64,000 nt of DNA from Thielaviopsis euricoi (Eukaryota > Ascomycota > Sordariomycetes > Microascales > Ceratocystidaceae): positions 578,484 to 642,483 of the forward strand of contig BCHJ01000014.1 of the NCBI GenBank assembly GCA_001599615.1, read 5' to 3'. Every line of letters begins with the position of its first letter. The stretch's first letter is position 1. Below are positions 1 through 11,942 of the stretch, one piece after another. The position numbers were made by a program, and so were the translations under genes. The notes beneath the pieces are model-generated. The model was not told the DNA's origin, searched no databases, and saw only the letters and a program-made list of their open reading frames with translations.

Positions 1-1814
1 GTGAAAAAGACGTGGCTGGCCGGGCGTTCTGACAACACAAACGCCATCACAATTCAGGAAGTTCTGCAAAAAGATCAACTGCGTTTTGCCGTCATATCGT
101 CGTTCCAATGGGACGGGAGGTTTCTGCTAGAGAATATTAATGCTTCTCGTACGCACATCATTCTCGTTGCTCATGCCGAGGACGAAGCTCATGTAAGTGC
201 TTTACGACGAAGATGTATGCATGCATCGAAAGCTAACCCGACTGTCTCACTGTAGAAAGCAGAGCTTGTCTCCAACGTCCCCAATACCAACTTTCGTTAC
301 GTGTTCCCCAAAAAGCATGGCTATGGCACGATGCATTCCAAGCTCATGCTGCTCAAGTATGACAACTATATGCGCATCGCAGTTCCCACGGCCAATTTTG
401 TCAAGTACGACTGGGGCTTAACCGGGGCCATGGAAAATGTACGTACTTGTTTTATCTTTTATGATCGATGTTGAGTTGGCTAACGAGGTTTCGTGTCTAC
501 TGTATTCATCAGACGGTCTTCTTGATTGATCTGCCCATCAGGGAACATCGTGTGGATATCTGGAGTCAAGGCCCCTTTGCTTCCAGTCTTGCTCGGTTTC
601 TCGAACTGTCTGGCTTCGAAGAGAACATTATAAGCTCGCTGGGCAAGTATGACTTTACAAAGGCGAACAAGCATCGATTCGTGTTTTCAGCGTAAGTTGA
701 GTATGGTCTTCAGATATGAAGGAGTTGCTAACAAATCGCTAGATCCGGGCCTCAGAGTCCGCGCGACCGAGATTTATCTGGTAAGATGAGTTAGAGGACG
801 GACTTGGATGTGTGTCAATACTGATTCTTTTTAGGTCTCTGCGGTTTGGCAACGGCAGTTCGGAGCCTTGGATTGGCCACAAACAACCCCATTGAGGTTG
901 ACATAGTCGTACGTCTATCCTGGCAGTCTTGTGCTTTGTTTCCGTGTTGTGTTTGGGTTGAATCTAACAAGAATGTACTTCTACTAGTCGTCGTCGATTG
1001 GAATCCTCCCCACGGAGTTTCTTAACAAGATTTACCTGTGCTTGCGTGGTAGGTGTTGTGATTTGTGGTGAGGGAGTGCGTGCACGCTACTTCTAATAGC
1101 TAACACGCCGGCTCATAGGATTCCAGATTTCGGAGGAAGAAACCAATCAAGACGGCACCAAACGATACATTAACGCCAAGATGGAAGACCATATGCGGGT
1201 TCACTTTCCCTCGCTCGAAACGGTCAACGAAAGCAAGTTTGGACAGGATGTAGGTTTCAAGCTTTTTGTTTTGTTCTGCTCCGGTATCTGGGCTAACACG
1301 GAGGTGATGGTGACAGGGCGCGGGATCTTTGTGTTTGTCAAGAAAGACATGGTTTACACATGGATTTGTGCAGAAAGTCTTCCGGGATTGTGTCAGTACT
1401 CGCGGGAACATTTTGATGCACAACAAGCTGTACTATGTGCGGGAGAAGACGGAACAAGGTACCAAGGCATGGGCCTACGTTGGCAGTGCGAACCTGTCGA
1501 GAAACGCATGGTATGTTTGTTTGTTGGATAACAGAACTTCGGAGCTACAGATTTCAACTAACAAAAGATGTCATTCGTTGTTTTCTAGGGGACGATTCAG
1601 CAAAACCAGGGCGGGTGTGTCCAATATCGTTGGGGCCAACTGGGAATGCGGTGTTGTCTTTGTTGTGAACGACGGCCAGTGCGTCAGTCAAGATGACAAT
1701 GATGTGGTTGCGCCTCTTTCGATTTTCGATAGCATTAGTCCGGTCCCGTTTGACCCGGCGAAGGCACGAGAATACGTAACGACCAGTGGACTTGATCCGT
1801 GGTTTATGGAGTAG
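1..1814 (+). CDS. TDP1: Tyrosyl-DNA phosphodiesterase 1, 5' end outside the window
   Basis: This nuclear repair enzyme hydrolyses the 3'-phosphotyrosyl bond left by trapped topoisomerase I. About 425 C-terminal residues are visible in nine exons: 1-192, 256-438, 513-691, 743-780, 835-908, 988-1048, 1119-1249, 1317-1510 and 1589-1814. All introns are GT-AG and the joined frame is open to the TAG at 1812-1814. Both halves of the phospholipase-D-like active site are present. The first is His-Ser-Lys (visible residues 91-93, in MHSKLMLL) followed by the Asn of TANF. The second is His-Asn-Lys (about 321-323, in MHNKLYYV) followed by GSANLSRNAWG. This pairing of HxK and N motifs is diagnostic of the TDP1 family. 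The start codon and the usual variable N-terminus lie upstream of base 1. It is transcribed toward the next gene on the same strand with 421 bases between stop and start. Confidence 0.93.
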
Positions 1815-2235
1815 TGGTGGTGATTATGGTGGTGGTGCTAGCAGTAGTGATAGCTACCGTATCACGTGAGCAGAAGCTCAGCAATGTATGTAAATTTGAA
1901 TTTACATGTCTAAGCTGGAAAGGCAATTACTTAGTTCACCGAACGCGGCACGAGTTCAATGTAGGAAATTTCGACAGCTGAGCTAATGAAAAATGTTTTA
2001 TTTATTTATCCTAGATTTTGAAGATTTCAAATCGACTTTTTTTTTTCGAACATCACGAGAAGTTCAACTTTTGTGATAGGAAAAAAAAATACATAAATTA
2101 AAAAATACAACCCCACCAACCGGAAAAAAAAAATAACAGGTCGTGTCGTATTTCCATAATTTTTTTTCTGCATATTTTTCTTCATTGCTTCTCTTCCTCT
2201 AGCAGTGGAGGGATGATCGACGGGTCGCATTTACC
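1815..2235. other. Intergenic spacer TDP1-CRD1
   Basis: AT-rich spacer with A and T runs, holding the 3' end of TDP1 and the upstream region of the cardiolipin synthase gene. I see no further coding sequence or RNA gene. Confidence 0.6.
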
Positions 2236-3503
2236 ATGAACGTCCTCCTTTGGCCGGCCACGGCGCCCCGAAGCTTTTTCTTGTGCTCCCGGCGAGTTTC
2301 AGCGGTAGCGGTAGCGGTGGCGGCAGTAACAGTGCCGGCGCCGGCGCCACTACAGGCCATTTCTCTCGGCCATTACCGCCGGCACCAACAGCCGCAATGG
2401 CAGAGCAAGTTTCACAGCTCGCTGGCGCTCAAGAGACGAGACCTGACGAGTAGCGCAATTTCACGCGTGATGATGATGAATGGCGGCGGTGCCAATGCGA
2501 ATGCGAATTCAAATGTCCCGGTGCGACGGTTTAGACTGGAGCGCGGCTTGAGGTATGTCAGACAACGCGGCGGCGGCGGCGCATCGTGAAGCGAAACAAT
2601 CACGCCAGAGAACAATTCAATTGGAAAGCTAACTCTGCTTCAAAATGGCAACAGAAAACCCACAAAGCCCGACGCGACCGAATCGCCGCTGCCGGCCAAA
2701 CCCGCCGCCGAAGTCCACGAGGACATCTACACGCTGCCCAACATCCTGACCTTCTCGCGGCTTCTTGCGGCCCCGGCCATTGGATACCTCGTGTTGCACG
2801 ACTACCACACGTGGGCCGTCGGGCTGTTTGCCTATGCCGGCATCACCGACATGCTCGACGGCTGGATTGCGCGGCGCTGGAACCAGCGCACTGTGGTTGG
2901 CACCGTCATTGATCCGGCAGCCGACAAGATGCTGATGACGATTCTGACGGTGTGTCTGGCCATGAAGGGCGGGCTTCCGGGTAAGTTTATTTTCTTTTCT
3001 TCTCTTCTTTCTGCAAAACTGTCTAGCCAGAGAAACTATCAAGGAAAACCCCAACTAATAAGATACCCAAATCTCCTCTAGTCTGGCTTGCTGTCGTTAT
3101 CCTGGGCCGTGACGTTGGCCTGGCCATCTCGGCCATCTACTACCGCTACATTTCGCTGCCGCCGCCCAAGACGTTCACCCGCTACTGGGACCTGTCGATT
3201 CCGTCGGCCGAAGTACACCCTACAACCATTAGCAAAGTCAACACGGCGCTGCAGCTGGGCCTGATTGGTCTGACCACTGCCACGCCCGTGATTCCCTATG
3301 ACATTTCCACGGCCATGTTTTACTTCCAGTACGTCTTTCACCACTGTCTTCGTGTGCACTGGAGAAGAAAAGAAAGAGCAGAATTCTAACAATCCAAAAA
3401 CAGATATCTCGTGGCTACAACGACGGTGTGGAGTGGCGCCAGCTATGTCTACAGTAAAGATGCCGTCAAGATTCTCAACAAGCAAAACCATAAGAAGGCC
3501 TAG
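2236..3503 (+). CDS. CRD1: Mitochondrial cardiolipin synthase (CDP-alcohol phosphatidyltransferase)
   Basis: The enzyme condenses CDP-diacylglycerol with phosphatidylglycerol to make cardiolipin in the mitochondrial inner membrane. Four exons (2236-2552, 2655-2980, 3082-3328, 3404-3503) join in frame to 329 residues. The CDP-alcohol phosphatidyltransferase signature is complete in exon 2: DMLDGWIARRW, then GTVIDPAADK, giving the D-x2-D-G-x2-A-R-...-G-x3-D-x3-D pattern that binds the metal and the CDP head group. Residues 1 to about 115 are rich in Arg, Ala, Ser and Gly with almost no acidic residues, as expected for a mitochondrial presequence; this supports the ATG at 2236, which has a favourable context (ACC before it). 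Several hydrophobic stretches follow the signature. The gene converges on MTO1, with under 300 bases between the two stops. Confidence 0.92.
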
Positions 3504-3794
3504 CTTGGGGCTGGTTCGTATGAACAAATGGAAGAAAAAAAAATATACTAATATACAGAGGCTGTTACATAGATATACAAACAGCCAAAGAGATCTTCAA
3601 GCTACCCTGCTCGAGATGATAAGAATAGCAAAGAAGAAAAAAAAAATAAAAGAAACAAACCCGAAGAAATCATACAAAGCCATAATGTTATGCATGCAAA
3701 TGACGCCAGAATCCGCACAAACCACCAACCCAACCCAACCGCCCTCTTCCTACTCGTACAATCGATCCCACTTCAATCTCTTGGCCTGAGATGC

Positions 3795-6099
3795 TCACAG
3801 CACCAACGAAGCCGAATCATCGCCAGTCTTTTCCGCCAGCGCCTGTTGTCGCTCCCGTGCCATGTTGGCCTGCACGTCTTTGAACGCCGCCTCGCGCTTC
3901 TGCCCCGTCATGACGTGCTTCAGCAGCCGCAGCGATCCACTCGGCGTCATGCCCTCGAGGCGCCGCGCCTGCGCAATACTCTCGGGCCGCGTCGCCTTGA
4001 GAATCTCGCGCTCGTGAAACGACAGTCCACACACCTGCCCATAGTCCAGATCCAGCGGCAGCTTCATGTTTTCCTCGCGCTCCAGCGACCGCCGCCACGA
4101 CACCTGCGAATCCATGTACGGCGCATACACCGCCTCGATGCCCACGCGCCGCCGCACATCCTCGCTGTACCCGCTAATCTGCGGCACCAGCTCCTCCAGC
4201 TGCTCCAGCCCTGAGTTGGGCGTGCGCAGCACCTCGAGCGCCGACCGCCGCTGCGTGTCGTGCCGCACGCGGAAGCCGCGCCGGATCCACTCGGGCGCCG
4301 ACAGCCGGAATCCATCGAGCACGCCCAGCAGCGTGTCAATGTCGCCGCGGTCCCGTGTGAAGCGGCCCCAGCGCGTGTCGCCCACGATGCCGTGCGCACG
4401 GCCCAGCGCCGTGAGCCGCTGGTCGGCATTGTCGGCACGCGAGCTTATGCGGTACTCGCTGCGCGTGGTAAACATGCGGTACGGCTCCGACACGCCCTTG
4501 GTAATCAGGTCGTCAATCATGACGCCAATGTAGCCGTCGGAGCGCGACAGCGTAAGCTGCGCCAGGTTCTGCGCGGCCCGGCCGGCGTTGGTGCCGGCAA
4601 TGATGCCCTGGCCGGCAGCTTCTTCGTAGCCCGTGGTGCCGTTGATTTGGCCAGCCAGGAAAAGTCCCGAGATGGCCTTGGTTTCCAGCGTCGACTTGAG
4701 GCTGCGCGGGTCGACGTAGTCGTATTCCACGCCGTAGCCGGGCTGCAGCATAACCACGTCCTCGAGGCCGTAAATGGTCTTGAGCAGGCGCTCCTGTGCT
4801 TCGGCGGGGATAGTCATGGATAGGCCGTTGGGGTAGAAGACGTCAGTGTCAAAACCCTCGGGCTCGATCCACACCAGATGGCGGTCCTTTTCGGCAAACT
4901 TGATGACCTTTGACTCCAGCGACGGGCAGTACCGGGGGCCCTTGACGGTCTCGCGGATGTGGATTGTCTTGTCGAGGTTCTCGCGCACCACGTCATGGCT
5001 ACGCTGGTTCGTATACGTCATGAAGCACGACAGCTGGTCGGTGACAGCCACGCGCTCATTCAGAAAACTAAACGGCATTGGCGGATCATCGCCGAGCTGT
5101 TCCTGCAGCACGTCGAACTTGATGCTCTGCCGCTGCAGCCGCGGCGGCGTGCCCGTCTTGAGCCGGCCGAGCTTGAAGCCTGCGCTCTTGAGCGACTTGC
5201 TGAGCCCAAAGGTGGCAGCCTCGCCAATGCGGCCCGACGGATACGCTTCCAGGCCAATGTGGATTTCGCCGCCGAGAAAGGTGCCCGTGGTGATGACTAC
5301 GCTGCGCGTCTGGATAACTTCGCCAGATTCGAGGCGGATGCCGGTGATAGCGCCGTACGACGATGAGGTGGAAGCCGAATGGTCAACAATGATGTCGGCG
5401 GCTTTGCCGACAACGACATCGAGGTTTTTGTAGTTTGTGAGTTCTTCGGTCATGTAGCGGTTATACAGCTTGCGGTCGATTTGCGCTCGAGGGCCCTGTA
5501 AGCGGAAAGGTAGCAGTTAGCATTTTCTGTCACTCTCTTTCTTTCTTTCCCTCCCACACACACGCACACACACAACCCTCCAGCTTCAACTTACCCACAC
5601 CGCCGGTCCCTTGACCTTATTCAACACCTTGAACTGCACGCCCGCCTTGTCGATGATGCGCCCCGCCACACCGTCGAGAGCATCGATTTCGCGGATGATG
5701 ATGCCTTTTCCAATGCCGCCGAAACTCGGGTTACACGAGCACACGCCCAGGTTATCAATCTTGGGCGTAACCAGCGCCGTTTTCGCTCCGGAACGTGCTG
5801 CGGCCGCCGAAGCTTCGGCACCGGCATGGCCGCCGCCAATAACGACGACATCGAAGCTGGTGACCAGGAAGAGTTGGAGTTAGAGATAGTCAGGAACTAT
5901 ATGACGTGACGTGACGATACAAGAATATGGTGCTTAAATATTCAAAGAAAAAGAAGTCGTAATGCAAATGTGGATTGGCATGTGAAAATAATTACCTGCG
6001 CCCCGGTGCTGCGGTTGCTAATCCGCGAACATGCGGAAATCGTGCGCAAAACCGCGACCGCGACCCGATATTCAAGAGAGACGCACTCAATAGTCTCAT
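3795..6099 (-). CDS. MTO1: Mitochondrial tRNA-modifying flavoprotein MTO1 (MnmG/GidA family)
   Basis: MTO1 works with MSS1 (MnmE) to install the 5-carboxymethylaminomethyl-type group on the wobble uridine of mitochondrial tRNAs. Three exons read on the minus strand (5996-6099, 5595-5856, 3795-5495) give 688 residues. Exon 1 encodes an Arg/Ser/Leu-rich presequence without acidic residues, which supports the start at 6099. Exon 2 opens with the FAD dinucleotide-binding motif DVVVIGGGHAGAEAS, followed by NPSFGGIGKG and the GPAVWGPRAQIDR segment that spans the second splice junction. Exon 3 holds PGYGVEYDYVDPRSL, the C-terminal FAD motif GLFLAGQINGTTGYEEAA and the helical GidA-associated C-terminal domain, where it ends at a normal family length. 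The joined sequence shows no missing motif. Confidence 0.95.
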
Positions 6100-6377
6100 T
6101 GCTTGTTTCCAAGTGAGTATGAATATGTGTGGGTGGATGGATGGACGAACAGTTGAACGTGCGTAACTTTTTTCTTTTCTTTCTTTTTTCTCGGAATTCT
6201 ACAAGTTTGTTTGTCGCCGCCAATGATGTCGTTATTTTTTCTTATCTTATCAGGCAAATGGCCCCGATACATGCATAACACCGGATATTTATTTCGATTC
6301 GTTACAACAACAACCATACTACGTACCGTACTGCTACTAATACACTACCCCAACATCAACACTATATTACTACAAGC

Positions 6378-8210
6378 TCAACGGCTCGGCCAGCCTGAAA
6401 CCGCCTCCTCCACCTCATCCATAAACGACCCTGCATTATGAATCGTCGTTCCGCCCAAAACAACCCGCACGCCAGGCGAACTAGCATTGATCGAAGCGAC
6501 CGTCTTAGCCTCTTCGTATGTCGCACCGCCCACTATAAACACAATTATATCCTGCGGCTTATCGCGCGTCGAGCCCTCTAGGAACGGATACTGCTGGTCT
6601 CTGAGCCGGCCCTTGATCAGGTTCTGTAGCGTTGCCTCCAGAATAGGGTTGTGCTGTGTGTACACATTCTCCACGCCCTTGAGGCCCCGGAGACCACGGG
6701 CGCCGAGGATTCCGCCGCCCTCAAAAAGATCCGTGATACCAGCCTGTGTCTGCAGCTGGCTCAGTGAGTTTTGGTAGCGCATCACTCGCTCCACAATGGC
6801 TGCTCTGAACGGCGAAACGCCGCCGGCCGCAACTAGCAGGTCAATAAGCATTGGAACCGCCGAGTTGGGCGACTTTGCGTAGCGCAGGGCGTAAAGAGCA
6901 ACGAGAGCAACTTTTGACTCTGACGATACTTGAGGATTTGGGATGATGGCCTGGATAGTCTGTTTGTTGTTTTCGGGGGAGGAGGGAGTTTGCCTTGTTA
7001 GCCACTTGTTTCACACACACTCACACATGTCTGTTTGATCACAATGGTAGATAGATAAACCTACGCGTAAATCTGAGTTGTGGTTGTCATTGCACGCCAA
7101 ACTCTGCTCCAATTCGCTGACTTCCAAGATATTCTCGGTTCCTACACGCCTGCTTAGCTCCGACACCAAAGTCACGTGCTTGCTGACATTTCCAGCCAGC
7201 TTGCGGAACTCGGGATATTCTTCGATAAAGCGCTTCATGTCGTCAATCGACTCAATGTCGGCGCTATTTTTGGTCTTGGACTGATACTGCTCGACATAGT
7301 CCTTGATGTTGCCGCCCAGATCGCCAAAGTTGAGGTACATGTTCTTCTTGAAGAATGGGTCCTGGTCTTGCGATAGGACAACCTCTTTGAGCTCGGGTCG
7401 GATATCGGGAACATCGCTAAGGTTGACACGGCCATTCTTTATTCCCAGCATGTGGTGGACCATGGCCTGGTACGTCCACTGGGTCAGCAATGGCGTCACG
7501 GCGTCTTCTCGGCGATCGAGAATCAGCAGAATGGGCGGTGTATCCACACGGCGAAAATCAAACAGCTGCTCCTCCTGCGTCATGCGGTAGCGCACCTCAG
7601 TGGCGAGCTTCTTGGCCATGCCGCTCGTCTTGGTGTATCTGATAAGCGGCTTCTTCTTGAGCGCCAACAACACGGCCGTCAAGCCCTCGGAGCAGCGCTG
7701 TAGCGTGTCTGGATTCCAGTGCTCAGCGCCACCGCCCCAAATGCGGTGTTCGGGTGCGCCCAAATCAAAGGAAAACAAGTCGGGGTTGATGACGACAAAG
7801 TCGGCAAACTGCTCCTGCACCTGCTTGACCACCTCGTGATCGTCAGCCTCGGCCAGGCGCTCCAGTGACGACTTTTTGATGATGTTGGTAAAGAAGAGAA
7901 AGTACTCGCCGTACTTGGGTTCTCGTAGCTCATCAATCAGCATCTGAACCGAATCTGGCGACGGCCGCACCAGGCAGATGCAACGCAAATGGCGCATCTT
8001 TTCGCGGTTGGGATTGTCCAATCGGTCTATCAGGTAGATTTCGTGGTTGAGCAGCGACGACTGCGTGGTGGCTGTAGAAACAATGGAGATGGTATCGCTA
8101 TCCAGGAGGAGCACTTTCATCTTGGATGAGGCAGCGGATGAGCCGCCCTTCTTTTCGCCAGCCGTGACCACATTGGCCAGATAGCCGGACATGGCCTGCC
8201 AGACGTCCAT
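6378..8210 (-). CDS. VPS45: Sec1/Munc18-family vacuolar protein sorting protein VPS45
   Basis: VPS45 binds the syntaxin-like t-SNARE Tlg2/Pep12 and regulates SNARE assembly in Golgi-to-endosome and vacuolar traffic. Two exons (7065-8210 and 6378-6959, read on the minus strand) give 575 residues, the usual family length. Recognisable segments are MKVLLLDSDTISIVS near residue 40, HLRCICLVRPS, PDLFSFDLGAPEHRIWGG, and the SM-protein core PPILLILDRREDAVTPLLTQW, a class-defining stretch here given only to its key residues. The end of exon 1 (SLACNDNHNSDLR) continues into TIQAIIPNPQ in exon 2. I chose the ATG at 8210 (MDVWQAM); the frame stays open a further 27 codons upstream, but that extension is a Lys/Thr/Pro-Ala repeat with no family resemblance. 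The gene is divergent from MMM1. Confidence 0.93.
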
Positions 8211-8797
8211 TTTTGGTGGGCGGGCGGGCGGGCGGGCTGTTTGTTTATTGGTTTGTTTTCTTGTAGGTGAGGTGAATTGATAGGACATCAATCAGTGAAT
8301 AACAAGAAGAAAAGTGGTGAAAGCGATGAAATAACTAGGCGAGGTATCAAAATGGCGATGTCTTTGTGTTGTTTATTTGTGATGTTGTTCATAAAATGGA
8401 CAACAAATAAAAGATCAATTAATTGCTGCAGCTAAGCAAAGCTCCTTTGAGCTTAACAGTGCTTGCTTCATTGCGTCAGCCTCTTTAGACGCATAACAGC
8501 CAAAGCCTACCTGGGTTTCTGCGTCAAACCGGGATATGCATATACCAGTATCATCACATCAAGATCCACTTATTACTTCACCTTCCCTTCACTCCAGCTT
8601 CGTTCGCTTCGCTTCTCGGCTTCAACTCTACTTTCACCGTCGCTAACAAGTTTCAAGTTGTACAACGGCAGCTTGGGCCACCAAAAGAAATGGCTCATCC
8701 TAACTAGATAGAGAATCATCATTTACTATTTTCTCTTCCTGCCTGATTTCTTTTTTTTTTTTCGCTTCTCTTCTTTTCTTTTTTCCTGCCGCCTGCT
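8211..8797. promoter_or_regulatory. Shared upstream region of VPS45 and MMM1
   Basis: This 587-base segment separates the divergent VPS45 and MMM1 starts and must hold both promoters. The MMM1 side is strongly pyrimidine-rich directly before its ATG, a common feature of fungal promoters and leaders. I see no specific factor site I would name. Confidence 0.5.
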
Positions 8798-10224
8798 ATG
8801 GCAGTCCCGACTGTTGAGTCTGCACACTCTGCAATCATGGCATTGCCTCTTGAAGATACCGCCATTGTGCGGCCGGAGCCGACGTAAGTATTCAGTTGCT
8901 TAAGCTCATACATACATACACACATACATAGTCTCGCCTACTAAACCTCTATCCATCCAGCCTGTCCTTTACTCAAGGCTTGATTGTCGGCCAGCTCTCC
9001 GTCGTCATTGTTCTCGCCGCCTTCATCCGCTTCTTCATCTTTGGCGACGCGCCCTCGCCCGAAGAAGCCGCTGCCCAGCGAGCCACTGAACGCCGCTCGC
9101 GCACTCTTGCCCACAAAAAGTCCCTTGTGAGCGTTCGCCGCTCCGGCTCCGCCACTGGTACCGGCACCGGCACTACCAATGGCACCAGCACCAGCACGTC
9201 GTCCCGGGGCGCCTCTAGCCAGCCATCTCTGAACCGCAAAAAGTCTAGCGTGTTACGCGGCCAGACCACTCTGACTATCGGCTCTATTCTCAGCAAGACA
9301 TACTACAAGGCAGACAACCACCAGCCCGAGAGCCTGGACTGGTTCAATGTGCTCGTGGCGCAAATGATTGCCCAGCTGCGCAGCGACGCTCAGCACGACA
9401 ACGCCATTCTCGATTCGCTGACAAAGGCGCTCAACGGCGGCTCGCGCCCCGACTTCCTCGACGAGATCAAAGTCACTGAACTCAGTCTCGGCGAAGACTT
9501 CCCCATCTTCAGCAACTGCCGCATCATCCCCGTCGATGAAGACGGTATCGTCATGGCCAACACCAAGTCTCTTGATGCCAGTGTTGCCTCGCGCGATGGC
9601 CCGCGACTGCAGGCTCGCCTCGATATCGACCTCAGCGATATGCTCACTCTTGCTCTCGAGACCAAGATCCTCATTAACTACCCCAAGAAACTCTCTGTTG
9701 TGCTGCCCGTCGCGCTCGCCGTCTCTGTCACACGCTTCAGCGGCACGCTTTCCATCTCCTTTATCCCCAGCAACCGCGCCCAGCAGACGCCCACCATGAT
9801 GACCTTCAACTTCCTCGACGACTACCGCCTCGACCTGTCCATCCGCAGTCTTCTCGGCAGCCGCTCGCGCCTACAGGACGTGCCCAAGATTGCCCAGTTG
9901 ATTGAGTCGCGCCTGCACCGCTGGTTTGATGAGCGCTGCGTCGAGCCGCGCTTCCAGGAGATTCCGCTGCCGAGCATGTGGCCGCGCAAGAAAAATACGC
10001 GCGGGCCCGAAGATAGCCATGTGCCCGATAGTGCAAGCGTTGGCTCCTCGGGGGCAGCTACTGCTAGCATGACCACGGGTAGGACGAGGGGGTCTGATAT
10101 CCCAAAGGATGTGCAAGAGGAAGCGCGCAAAGAGGTCGAGGCAGAAATGGATGCCCGCAGCTCAGATATTGCGCAAGACCGGGATACGTTGCGCATGCGG
10201 CGGAGACGGGGTGTAGATGAGTAA
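8798..10224 (+). CDS. MMM1: ERMES complex subunit MMM1 (maintenance of mitochondrial morphology 1)
   Basis: MMM1 is the ER-anchored subunit of the ER-mitochondria encounter structure and carries a lipid-binding SMP domain. Two exons (8798-8883, 8961-10224) give 449 residues. Residues 1-29 are the short luminal tail; LSFTQGLIVGQLSVVIVLAAFIRFF is the family-typical region that runs into the single membrane span (roughly 37-54). A Ser/Thr/Gly-rich linker follows. The SMP domain runs from about residue 118 (ESLDWFNVLVAQM) to about 350 (IPLPSMWPR). The last 95 residues are a polar, charged tail of variable type. The 5' exon was chosen because the spliced junction restores the conserved LSFTQG. The gene converges on RCE1 with about 260 bases between stops. 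Confidence 0.94.
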
Positions 10225-10485
10225 CGGCAAATTCAGAGTGCAAATGAGTCGTAGCAAAAGCACAATGCAACGTGCATGAGTAATGAAACTCCCCCCTAAA
10301 AAAAAGAAATATCCCGTATATAGACATAGAAACGCAGAGATACACGGATATGAATGAAATTGAGTACATGACAGATCACTTCTATATTGCAAAGTATAGT
10401 TAGTTTATGCGCCGATACCAGTACTGGCTGGTGCTACTGCGCATTTGCTTCGACATGAACTGCAACACGTGAAACAAGTCTAAGT

Positions 10486-11942
10486 CTAATAGAGACCCTG
10501 CGGACTATGTGAAAGCGTCCACAAGTTCTTATACCAAGCCACAACTCCCGACACCAGCACGATATAATAGGCAGCCGTCCAGACACGCACACTCGTGGAG
10601 TTTGCCGGTGTGTTAAACGGGAGCCAGTACGGACACACGCTACCCGAAAGACGCGGCAGGCCCAGAGCATTGCATTGGGCATGAAGCAGCGTAACGGCCA
10701 AGAAGCTGCGCGTGCGGAGGAAGAAGAAGGTGGCCAGCGCGCCAAACAAAGATGTAAAGGCAAATTGAAAAGCGCTGCGCAAGACAGAGTGCAGGACTGG
10801 CACGTTTGGGTTGGTGATGCGATGCTCGTAGAAATGGTGCACGTGGGCAAGGCCAAAGACAACGGGCGTCAGGAATATAGTCTTGACGGGAGAAATTCCA
10901 GCCAGTACAAACAGCGGTACGGCAGCAGAGCGGAAGAGAGCTTCCTCAGTGGCGGGGCCCTGTAAAACTGTTTAGTGAAAGCACAAACACACATGTATAT
11001 GCATGTACAGGACAATCTTTTACTCACAACGACAATATTACGCCAGATGGTCAAGTCGCTCCAAAGAGCGCGAATTGCCCGACGATTAACAAGCGTTCTC
11101 CATTCACCATCAATGACTAGTGTTTCAAAGAGAGGCCCGGCAAATAGCATCGAGTTCAGTGCAATTGTCCGGGCGGTCTCGTTGAAGCCAGCCGGCAAGT
11201 AGCCCATAAACGCCAGGGCATCAGGGCGGCCCCACGATGAAGTGCGAGAGATGATCAGATAGCTGGCAACATTGCATAGAATTGTGGAAAAGGTCACAGA
11301 AATGATGCGACCACGGATAACCTGGGGACTGTCTCTGCTCAAGGTGCGCGACGGGCGGGTTGTCTTGGAGGCATAAAGAGGGAAGACGTATGCGGCAGTG
11401 TAAAGGATCTAGAGTTGTAATGGCGGTTAGCTGCTGCTTGGCTGCAATGTTACTTTAGGTAAGAGTGAAATAAGAATAATAGCAATAAAAAACACCAGTG
11501 GCAGTGAGTGTTAAGAGGAATGGAACAGGCAGAGCAGGATCTGGCGTCGTGTGACAGAACTGACAAACAGTCGGCTGATGGGTGACACAAACCAAGCCGC
11601 AGCATAAGACGAGACGAGACGAGACGAAATGAGACCAGGCCATGCCAGACCAGACTAGCGGCTTGCGGCCTGAGCGGCTTGTTACAGATGCATGAAAAGT
11701 AACCAACGATGAACCCGCATAGATTGAGTGAGATTCAGTATGTACTGTCCAAATGAAGCATCATGCGAGTATCCGTCAATCAAGTTTCATCGGGTCCTGC
11801 CCTGCCAATTTCTCTCTCTCTCTCTCTCTGTCTACCTAGACGAAACTCCCAAGGGATACACAAGAGCGTGGTCTTTTGCTTCAGAACTTACCAGAGTGAA
11901 TACGGCAGTGGCCGGTGAAAGGGGTGATGACCACAGCAACAT
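10486..11942 (-). CDS. RCE1: CAAX prenyl protease 2 (type II CAAX endopeptidase RCE1)
   Basis: RCE1 removes the last three residues of prenylated CAAX proteins such as Ras and a-factor in the ER membrane. Three exons on the minus strand (11892-11942, 11028-11408, 10486-10959) give 301 residues. The ABI/CPBP-family active-site segments are present: GPATEEALFR with the essential adjacent glutamates and Arg at the start of exon 3, then the histidine of FGLAHVHHF, and HAQCN further on. Several hydrophobic segments fit a multi-spanning membrane protein. The 17-codon first exon was chosen because it is the only nearby ATG that splices in frame to ILYTAAYVFPLYAS; it is the least certain part. Intron 1 is long for this window (483 bases) and carries a short (CT)n run at about 11812-11830. 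Confidence 0.9.

Noticed and set aside
4260..5433. Several plus-strand frames of 135-195 codons opposite MTO1
   Set aside because: Antisense shadows of a GC-rich conserved exon; the minus strand carries the family motifs.
8211..8291. 27-codon upstream extension of VPS45
   Set aside because: The extension is a Lys/Thr/Gln and Ala-Arg-Pro-Pro repeat unlike any VPS45 start; the ATG at 8210 gives the normal family length.
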